DNA from: Solimonas sp.
GTDB lineage: Bacteria > Pseudomonadota > Gammaproteobacteria > Nevskiales > Nevskiaceae
DNA length: 64,000 nucleotides
NCBI GenBank assembly: GCA_030149365.1
Contig: JASBRP010000051.1
Location: 62,001-126,000 of the forward strand
Reading direction: 5' to 3'
Shown here: piece after piece, positions 57,856-64,000 of the stretch
How positions within the stretch are numbered: the first letter of the stretch is position 1
How the letters are laid out: each line of letters opens with the position of its first letter
The notes under the pieces: generated by a model
What the model saw: the letters and a program-made list of their open reading frames with translations, nothing else
Told to the model about the DNA's origin: nothing
The model's database searches: none
Position numbers and translations under genes: made by a program

Positions 57856-58683
57856 TCAGGCCGCCTTCAGTTCGGCGAATCCGATGCCGGTGATCCACTG
57901 CGGCACCGGCTCGTACAGCATCAGCTCGGCCCTGGATTCTCCGAGAGCAGCCATGGCGCAGATCCAGTTGCGTATCTCCAGAGCGCCATTACCGCCCTCG
58001 CGAAGGATCTCCTCGTCGGATAGCGCGATCAGACCCTCGACGTCACCGGCGCCCGCAAGCGCCAGGATGCGGCGGTCGAAGCTCTCGTTGACTCGGCCCA
58101 TTTCCGTGCTGCCGACCCAATGGCTGATGCCGCCGGTTCCGAACACCACCACACGCTCCTTGCCACCCCAGCTGCCGATAGCGCGGCGGATACTCTGGCC
58201 AATCTGCTGGGCCCGACGCCCCTGCACCACCGGCATCACACCGCAGTTGAGATACACGGGAATGGTGCGCAGCCCAACATTGGACTTGACACAGTAGTGA
58301 TGCGGCACTGCGACCCCATGGTCCACCGTCAGGGCCTTGGCAAAAGACCAGTCGATTCCATCGTCGTAACCACTGAACAGGATGTGCTTGGCCAGCGGCT
58401 CGTTGTTCTCGATCACGCCGGTCTCGAAGCCGAGCCAGTTCTCGGCCGGCCCCTCGACATCGCCAATGCCGATCAGGCAGCGCGGGATGCAGTGCGGTCC
58501 AAACAGCGCGTAGTGATCGTCTCCGATGATGATCGCAGTGTCGGCTTCAAGTTTATCGATCCGGCGCGCGATTTGCTCGAAGGCACCGAGAACGCGATCA
58601 CGCTGCGTAGGTTCCGCGGCATCGGTGATGCTGGGGATCAAGGGGTCATGCGGCATCAGGAAGCCGCCCACTATTTCTGCCAT
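57856..58683 (-). CDS. LigB-type extradiol dioxygenase, large subunit
   Basis: A 275-aa class III extradiol dioxygenase. GGFLMPHDPLIP (first His), IIIGDDHYALFG (DDH), HGVAVPHHYC and GTGGISHWVGS are the LigB/protocatechuate 4,5-dioxygenase catalytic elements. In this operon it stands where NahC would be, so cleavage of dihydroxynaphthalene is inferred. Classical NahC is of the unrelated vicinal-oxygen-chelate class. GGAG precedes ATG 58683, and a LigA-like gene is 24 bases upstream. Confidence 0.8.
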   Translation of the reverse strand: MAEIVGGFLMPHDPLIPSITDAAEPTQRDRVLGAFEQIARRIDKLEADTAIIIGDDHYALFGPHCIPRCLIGIGDVEGPAENWLGFETGVIENNEPLAKHILFSGYDDGIDWSFAKALTVDHGVAVPHHYCVKSNVGLRTIPVYLNCGVMPVVQGRRAQQIGQSIRRAIGSWGGKERVVVFGTGGISHWVGSTEMGRVNESFDRRILALAGAGDVEGLIALSDEEILREGGNGALEIRNWICAMAALGESRAELMLYEPVPQWITGIGFAELKAA

Positions 58684-58707
58684 TTCTGTCTCCTTCGTAG
58701 GTCGGCC

Positions 58708-58968
58708 TCAGGCCGGACGGTTCATGCTCTGCATGTACTCGCCCATCGATGCAGGCCCGCGCACCGCCAGGAAAGCCATCATCAGCAGCAGCGTGCTGGT
58801 CTCGCGCCGCGCCATGGCGCCGACATCCAGCTCGGCCAGGATGGCCCGCTCCGCTTCGTCCAGCCGGAACTCCGCTGCGTAGGTCTGCGGGCAGGCGCGG
58901 TAGCGCTCCGTCTCCACCGGGTTGGTTCCGATCTGCCACAAGGCCTTTTCAAGTGCATTGGTACTCAT
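58708..58968 (-). CDS. LigA-type small subunit of extradiol dioxygenase
   Basis: An 86-aa protein resembling the LigA small subunit of protocatechuate 4,5-dioxygenase: ALEKALWQIGTNPVETERY and FRLDEAERAILAELDVGAM. GGAGGG precedes ATG 58968, one base after the nahE stop. It should assemble with the LigB-type protein to form a two-subunit enzyme. Confidence 0.75.
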   Translation of the reverse strand: MSTNALEKALWQIGTNPVETERYRACPQTYAAEFRLDEAERAILAELDVGAMARRETSTLLLMMAFLAVRGPASMGEYMQSMNRPA

Positions 58969-58969
58969 G

Positions 58970-59962
58970 TCACCCTCCCTGCTTGTCGTATTCCCGGTGC
59001 AGCTGTGCCCAACGCCGGCCGGACTCGCGGGCACCTTCGAGATAAGCCTCCGGCACCAGCGTGTACGGCGGCCGGGCCGGGCCCGCTCGCATCCAGCCGG
59101 CGGCGTCCATGCGCGCCTTCTCCAGACCAATGTTGTAGAGCGAGAACTCCTTGAACGAGCCTTGCGGGAACAGTGTTTGGTAAGTGCGGCTGATGGCGCC
59201 GGTCAGTGCCTGGGCCTGAGCCCAGTCACCGCATTTCTTCGCCCGTTCCACTTCGTCGCGCAGCCGCAGCACCGGCGCGGGGCCGCAGACGGCGCCGCTA
59301 GTCCAGAACGCTGTGCAGGACTCCGGCGCGATACGTGCGGCGGCGTAGTAGTCGGCGTCAATCGGCAGGAAGCGGATGCGTCCCTTGGTCAAATTCAGAT
59401 CCGCCATCAGTGCGCCGATACCTAGGTATTTCGCCGTGATGACCTGCGGGATCTCCGCGACCTGCGCCCAGAATGTCCGAGGGAAATCGAACTTGAAGGC
59501 CTCCGGGTTGGCGTAGATGCAGATCGCCGTATCCGGGCATGCCTCGGCGAGGTCGCGATAGAACTGCACCGCGGTCGGCACGTCGGGCGCGCACCACATC
59601 GGCGGTCCGATCATGACGCCGTCAATACCTATGTCGCGCGCCTCGCGCGTCTGCCGGATGCTCTCGCGCGTGCCCAGGCTGCTGGTGCCGCCGAACAGCG
59701 GCACACGGCCGCGCACGGTCTCGACCAGCGTACCCAGGTAGGCGCGCTTCTCATCCCAGGTCAGCGTCGCGCACTCGCCCAGAGAGCCCAGGGTCACAAT
59801 CGCATCGACCCCTGCGGCGATCAGCTTCTCGGCTGTTCGCGCGGTTTCATCAAGATCAACGGTGTGCTGGACTCGCCAGTCGCCAGCGTCCGGGGTCGCG
59901 GGTGTGGGCATGATCGCCCAACACCCGCGAACTTCATCGACAGTGAGAAGCTGCCTTCCCAT
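58970..59962 (-). CDS. nahE: trans-o-Hydroxybenzylidenepyruvate hydratase-aldolase
   Basis: A 330-aa DHDPS-family TIM barrel: [34 protein letters not shown] and the Schiff-base Lys at about 178 in [10 protein letters not shown]. It hydrates and cleaves hydroxybenzylidenepyruvate to salicylaldehyde and pyruvate. ATG 59962 overlaps the DUF1329 stop by one base (TGATG). Neighbours NahD and the dioxygenase support the naphthalene assignment. Confidence 0.85.
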   Translation of the reverse strand: MGRQLLTVDEVRGCWAIMPTPATPDAGDWRVQHTVDLDETARTAEKLIAAGVDAIVTLGSLGECATLTWDEKRAYLGTLVETVRGRVPLFGGTSSLGTRESIRQTREARDIGIDGVMIGPPMWCAPDVPTAVQFYRDLAEACPDTAICIYANPEAFKFDFPRTFWAQVAEIPQVITAKYLGIGALMADLNLTKGRIRFLPIDADYYAAARIAPESCTAFWTSGAVCGPAPVLRLRDEVERAKKCGDWAQAQALTGAISRTYQTLFPQGSFKEFSLYNIGLEKARMDAAGWMRAGPARPPYTLVPEAYLEGARESGRRWAQLHREYDKQGG

Positions 59963-61275
59963 CAAGCACCGCCGCTGCGCATGAACTGCGGGTTGAACAT
60001 GCGGACCGGACTCTTGCTTCCGTCAATCTCGGTGCGGAACTGACCGGTGGTGCAGCGCTGGTTCTGCACATCGAACATCCCGAAGCTATCGTAGATGGCC
60101 GCAAACTTGCCCTTGTTGCTCGGCAGATGATGCTCGGTGGAGGTATGGCCGATGGTCCAAGACTTCCACAGCTTTCCGGCGCGGTCATAGATCAGCGTGC
60201 GCGGCGCAACGAAGGTCTGTGAGTCGATGTACATAACGCGGCGACCAACCGGCGATGATTTATCAACCGGCGTCATCTCCAGCTCGTGAACCTGCCGCAG
60301 CTGCCAGGTGACATCGGGGAAGCATTCTCCCTTGCCGGTCATTGCAACGAACTTGTACCCATCTGGCTGCTTGTATTCATCCGAAAGCTTCTGCTCGTTG
60401 TGGCGGTACAGCGGCATCAGTAGGGTCTTGGTTCCCTTGAACTTCCAGTTCATCTCGGCCACGCGGCCGAAGTAGCCTTCGAAGTCTTGGATCATCAGGT
60501 CGGAGCCGAGGAAGGCATCCGTGGTCTGGCTGGTCTCCAGGCGACGAACGCGGCGCTGGAAACCCAGATACAGGTAGCCGTCGCTGGCTTTCTGGTCCTG
60601 GTCGAAACCCAGAATCATCAGCTGCGTGTCCTGCACGTCCTGAGGGCTGAATGCCTTACCGTAGATGCCGCGGAAGTAGTCGTTGGGGTTGGGCGAGACC
60701 GCCGGGATCGGCTGCTCGGCGACACGGTGCTTGAAGTTCAGGAAGTTGAACTGGAATTCGACCGTGCGATCCACCTTCCCGGTGGCGGCGTTGCGGTACT
60801 TCCAGTAGAACGGCTTGATCTGGACGTTGTCTCCAGCCGAGAAGGTGTGGCGGAAATTGAAAGCCAGCTTGCGTCCGGCGTCGGCATCGCTGCTCGACGG
60901 CAGCTCCGGAAATGGTCGGCCGGCGCTGTAGCCTTCGAGGTTGCCACCGACGATCTTGACTTTGCCGATGTTCTGCCGAGTCGCCTCCACGTACTTCGGA
61001 TGCACATCGAAGGAATCGGTGGGGCCAACCTTGATGGACGGCTGCACACCTTTCTTCAGCAGGTCGTAGGTGACCGGGTCCAGCACCACCTTGAACTGGT
61101 CGGCGTTGTTCTTGTCGATCACGACACCGACGTTAACGCCGGCCGCCGTCGGTGCGCCGGCCTTGTAGGGGTAGAAAGTCTGATTGATGACGTCGTCGGC
61201 GCTCTGCGCCAGCGCCGGGGCGGTGAACAGCGTGCCGGCGAGCACCGCCAATACGGATCGGGTGATTCTCTTCAT
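59962..61275 (-). CDS. DUF1329 exported protein
   Basis: A 437-aa protein with a signal peptide ([20 protein letters not shown], cut after ALA) and a LolA-like DUF1329 body ([34 protein letters not shown]). Such proteins occur with DUF1302 proteins and RND transporters beside genes for hydrophobic substrates, and probably carry lipophilic compounds across the periplasm. AGGA precedes ATG 61275. The same trio is present here. Confidence 0.85.
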   Translation of the reverse strand: MKRITRSVLAVLAGTLFTAPALAQSADDVINQTFYPYKAGAPTAAGVNVGVVIDKNNADQFKVVLDPVTYDLLKKGVQPSIKVGPTDSFDVHPKYVEATRQNIGKVKIVGGNLEGYSAGRPFPELPSSSDADAGRKLAFNFRHTFSAGDNVQIKPFYWKYRNAATGKVDRTVEFQFNFLNFKHRVAEQPIPAVSPNPNDYFRGIYGKAFSPQDVQDTQLMILGFDQDQKASDGYLYLGFQRRVRRLETSQTTDAFLGSDLMIQDFEGYFGRVAEMNWKFKGTKTLLMPLYRHNEQKLSDEYKQPDGYKFVAMTGKGECFPDVTWQLRQVHELEMTPVDKSSPVGRRVMYIDSQTFVAPRTLIYDRAGKLWKSWTIGHTSTEHHLPSNKGKFAAIYDSFGMFDVQNQRCTTGQFRTEIDGSKSPVRMFNPQFMRSGGA

Positions 61276-61312
61276 CTTGGATTCCTCTCGGGGGTTTCTG
61301 CGTAGGGCCGGA

Positions 61313-63388
61313 TCAGAAGAACTGGTAGCCCAGGGTGATAAAGACCTCATCTTCCTTGTCCGAGGAGCCCAGGGGGCCCTGGCGGAATCGGCCCAGCGGT
61401 TCAAAGCCGGTGAGACCGATGGGGCCGGCCTCCAGCAAGGGGCCGCCGGACGAGGCGTAGGCGGTAAACGGTGGATAGGGGTTGCAGTCGCGGCAGTCGT
61501 TGAACTTCTGCGCACCGTCGCCGAACTTGACGTTGGCACCGATCGACAGCTTGAGGTTCTGCGATAGCAGGTAGTCCACCGAAGGCTGCACCGCGTAGGC
61601 ACCGGCCTTCCAGTCACGCGCCATCACCAGCTTTGGCTGCAAGCGGTCTTGCAGGTACCAGGTCTGCATGAAGAGCGTGGCGGTCCAGTTGTCCTTCCAG
61701 TCCGGCATGCCCACCTGCCCCAGACGACCCTGCTCCAGCTCGTGGTCGAGCAGGTGCTGGCCGAAAATCTGCAGCGAGAACAGGAAGGTGCGGTCGGCGT
61801 TCAGGAAGGGAATGAAGGTCAGGCGATCCAGGCCGACGACGTAGCGCGCAACGCGCGACTCGCTATACAGGCTCGGCCGCAGGGTGTTGGGAAACTGCTC
61901 GCCCCAGGTCATCGCCGCCTCGATGCGCGCCACCGTCTTGATCGGCGCGATCGTGAAGTCCAGGGAGCCCCCCAGCATCTTGACGCGCGGAAAAGCGATA
62001 TCGAAGGCGATCAGGTACGGCACCTGGCGCGGCACTGTGTTGTACTGGCCCACCCCCGGCAGCAGTTCCGGCAATTGCAGGTCTACCGGCAGCAGCAGGT
62101 TGGCGAAGGGACTGATCGCTGGCGGCCCCTCGGAGCCGCCATGCAGGCTGGGCAGCTGCGAGCGATACAGCAGGCCGTTGAGCGAGAAGCTGACGTCGCC
62201 GAGCACGCCCTCGAACTTGGTACCGATCTGCGTGTTCGACAGCGTCCAGTTCGGCAGCTTGACCTCGCGGATGCCGACCTGGTTGGGGCCGAAGTCCGTA
62301 GTCATGGCCATGCCCGGCTGACCGAGGATTGGCGGCACCAGGGCAAAGTTGGACACCGTGCCGCCGTTGTCCCAGAGATTCTTCATGCCGCGGAAGAAGC
62401 AGCCGGCATCCAGGATGACGTTGGCGGTGCCGCATTGGCCCAGGCTGTTCGGGCGGAACTTGTCGAAGTTCCATACCACCTGCCAGTTGAGATCCTGCAG
62501 GGCCGCCACCGGGCCCATGCGGTACTCTGCCGTGGCGATCCACATCGGGATGCGGATGTCCTGCAACTCGTCGTAGATATTGTTGCGCGAGTAGTCGACC
62601 GGGTTGATGACGTCGAGCACGCGAAACAGATCGGTACGGCCCCAGATGACCTGCTGCTTGCCAACGCGGAAGAACAGTTCCTGCTCCTCGCCGTTGAGCG
62701 GCGATGAGAACAGCAGGGAACTGTCGAAATAGGCTTCGCGCAGCCAGTCGAGGCGGTCGGCGTCGGCGAACTCCGGGAAGCGCAGGTCGTTCTCGCTGCC
62801 GTCCATGTAGCCGCCGAGGCAGCCGCGGGAATCCACGTCGCAGGGCCGTACCGGTACGCCGAAGGCAACGCCGCCGCCGGGCCGGTGCAAGGGCTCGCCC
62901 AGCACGATCATGCCATCGTTGGGATTGTTGGCCAGGTTGAAACCGAATTGGCCGAGGCCTGCGCCCGGCACGCCATTGAACACCCCGTACTGCAGGTTAT
63001 TACCGCCGAAGGCGCCGCGGCCATGCGCCACGCAGCCGGCCGGGATCAAGCCGGAGGTGTCCTCCAGGCAGATCGGGCCACCGGCATCACGGCCGTACTC
63101 CTTCGAATTGAGGTCATAGACACCGTCATAGGTGCCACGCAGCTTCAAGGTCAAGGAGTTGCCGGTGAAGGCACCGAGATCGTCGAACTCGCGATCTGCC
63201 TCGAGGCGCAGGGTATTGCGCTCCTTCGACAGGCCGACATCCTGGCGGACGCGGGTATCGTTCTCCAGGAAGCCATTGATGCGCCATGCGCCCAGTTCCC
63301 CGGCCTGTACCGTCTTGCCATGCAGGGCCAAGCCCCATGCGCACAATCCCATCGCGAGGCTTCCCAATGCCTTTCCGGCAATCCTCAT
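61313..63388 (-). CDS. DUF1302 outer-membrane protein
   Basis: A 691-aa protein with a signal peptide (residues 1-30, ending VQA) and the DUF1302 pattern INGFLENDTRVRQDVGLS, then RLDWLREAYFDSSLLF and GKQQVIWGRTDLFRVLDVIN; it ends in LGYQFF, typical of outer-membrane barrels. ATG 63388 has GGAG eight bases upstream. It probably forms the outer-membrane part of hydrophobic-compound uptake with the DUF1329 and RND proteins. Confidence 0.85.
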   Translation of the reverse strand: MRIAGKALGSLAMGLCAWGLALHGKTVQAGELGAWRINGFLENDTRVRQDVGLSKERNTLRLEADREFDDLGAFTGNSLTLKLRGTYDGVYDLNSKEYGRDAGGPICLEDTSGLIPAGCVAHGRGAFGGNNLQYGVFNGVPGAGLGQFGFNLANNPNDGMIVLGEPLHRPGGGVAFGVPVRPCDVDSRGCLGGYMDGSENDLRFPEFADADRLDWLREAYFDSSLLFSSPLNGEEQELFFRVGKQQVIWGRTDLFRVLDVINPVDYSRNNIYDELQDIRIPMWIATAEYRMGPVAALQDLNWQVVWNFDKFRPNSLGQCGTANVILDAGCFFRGMKNLWDNGGTVSNFALVPPILGQPGMAMTTDFGPNQVGIREVKLPNWTLSNTQIGTKFEGVLGDVSFSLNGLLYRSQLPSLHGGSEGPPAISPFANLLLPVDLQLPELLPGVGQYNTVPRQVPYLIAFDIAFPRVKMLGGSLDFTIAPIKTVARIEAAMTWGEQFPNTLRPSLYSESRVARYVVGLDRLTFIPFLNADRTFLFSLQIFGQHLLDHELEQGRLGQVGMPDWKDNWTATLFMQTWYLQDRLQPKLVMARDWKAGAYAVQPSVDYLLSQNLKLSIGANVKFGDGAQKFNDCRDCNPYPPFTAYASSGGPLLEAGPIGLTGFEPLGRFRQGPLGSSDKEDEVFITLGYQFF

Positions 63389-63416
63389 CTGATTCACTCC
63401 TCTCTCAGGTCTCTGG

Positions 63417-64000
63417 TTATTCGGCGGCTGCCTGGCGCCCGCAGCCGGGCGTGGCGAAATCCGGGGGTGATGCCGCCCTGGTGGAGCCCACGGGCGCGGC
63501 GGACGAGGCCGTCACGAAGCCGGGGCGGAAGGCGAGAATCCAGGCGGGTACGACGACCATGGCGCCAATGGCGTTGAGCACCAGCATCACAATCAGCAGC
63601 AGTGCGGCCGAGGACTGGAAGCGCAGGTCTGAGAAGAACACCCACATGACCACACCAGCGACGAGGGTCGTTGCGGTGAACATCACCGCAAGGCCAGTGG
63701 TGCTGATGGCATGGGCGACGGCATCGTGCAGCGCTCGTCCCTTCTCTATCTCGTCGCGAACGCGGTCCATCACATAGATCGCATAGTCGATGCCCACGCC
63801 CATTCCCACCGCGACCACCGGGATGATGTTGACGTTGATGCCGACGTTGGCGATACCCAGATAGCCGTAGCTGAGCACCGTGGCGAAGATCATCGGCAGG
63901 ATCATCAGCCAGCCGGCGTGCGCCGAGTTGTAGTAGATCGCCACCATCAGGAACGATGCGATCAGCACGAAGGCCGTGACCATGACACTGTCATGGAAGT
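63417..64000 (-). CDS. RND/MMPL-family transporter, partial
   Basis: Only the C-terminal about 190 residues are in the window; the gene continues beyond base 64000. IIPVVAVGMGVGIDYAIYVM is the RND/MMPL TM signature, with further helices (GLAVMFTATTLVAGVVMWVF, ALLLIVMLVLNAIGAMVVVP). It is first among the visible genes of the dioxygenase operon and should transport hydrophobic substrates or intermediates. Confidence 0.85.
   Translation of the reverse strand, partial: FHDSVMVTAFVLIASFLMVAIYYNSAHAGWLMILPMIFATVLSYGYLGIANVGINVNIIPVVAVGMGVGIDYAIYVMDRVRDEIEKGRALHDAVAHAISTTGLAVMFTATTLVAGVVMWVFFSDLRFQSSAALLLIVMLVLNAIGAMVVVPAWILAFRPGFVTASSAAPVGSTRAASPPDFATPGCGRQAAAE

Noticed and set aside
1..64000. CRISPR arrays, rRNA, complete tRNA genes
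   Set aside because: No regularly spaced repeats, rRNA sequence or full tRNA cloverleaf was found by eye on either strand.

Overview
The window is GC-rich proteobacterial DNA. Gene content and codon use fit a gammaproteobacterial degrader of hydrophobic compounds; a Nevskiales/Solimonas-like host is a guess from the DUF1302/DUF1329/RND trio and the PAH genes, not a proof. No rRNA, complete tRNA or CRISPR array was seen.

Left flank (1-3.3 kb): the 3' end of a substrate-binding protein gene, a DUF4382 lipoprotein, two small proteins, a 13-bp inverted repeat and a VapBC-type toxin-antitoxin pair.

Mobile/defence-like island (about 3.5-27.4 kb). The first part is a three-gene leftward module coding a 167-aa protein and two giant tyrosine-recombinase-like proteins (859 and 996 aa). 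It abuts the 3' end of a tRNA (best match tRNA-Arg), which looks like an att junction. Next comes a compact integration module: a Cro/CI-type repressor divergent from an operon of an xis-like protein, a DUF3596-type integrase, an OB-fold/HD protein and a KfrA-like protein. It is followed by a 240-aa orphan and a 1664-aa protein that appears to be a fusion, in the same order, of the 859-aa-like and 996-aa-like recombinases. After a 950-bp gene-free stretch with six copies of a GGGCACA motif lies a 1759-aa protein joining a transglutaminase-like region, DUF4011, an SF1 helicase and a Vsr-like nuclease. A PD-(D/E)xK-type protein and small hypotheticals follow.

Middle (27.5-39.6 kb): DUF2834/DUF2306 membrane proteins, a large lipoprotein followed by an outer-membrane barrel whose first codons overlap a terminator hairpin, two frameshifted genes (a class III aminotransferase and a GlcG/HbpS-like gene), two ABM-fold proteins, a DJ-1/AraC regulator and an intact 1622-bp IS1182-family element with a 4-bp target duplication.

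Catabolic cluster (39.7-64 kb): an apparently complete naphthalene/PAH pathway through salicylate and gentisate. The leftward operon 46516-39976 codes salicylate 5-hydroxylase (nagG, nagH, nagAa-like reductase), gentisate 1,2-dioxygenase, fumarylpyruvate hydrolase, an AAHS transporter and maleylpyruvate isomerase. The leftward operon from beyond 64000 to 52900 codes an RND transporter, DUF1302, DUF1329, nahE, a two-subunit LigAB-type extradiol dioxygenase, nahD, nahAc, nahAd, nahB, a BphK-like GST and an FAH-family hydrolase. A rightward trio supplies Rieske ferredoxin, aldehyde dehydrogenase and a second reductase. A NahR/NagR-type LysR regulator and a CoA-transferase/HMG-CoA-lyase-like pair lie between. 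No NahC-type gene was seen; the LigAB-type pair sits where the ring-cleavage gene is expected.

Gene-free stretches longer than 300 bases are described under 2341, 9689, 19359, 19802, 25663, 28891, 32472 and 35298.
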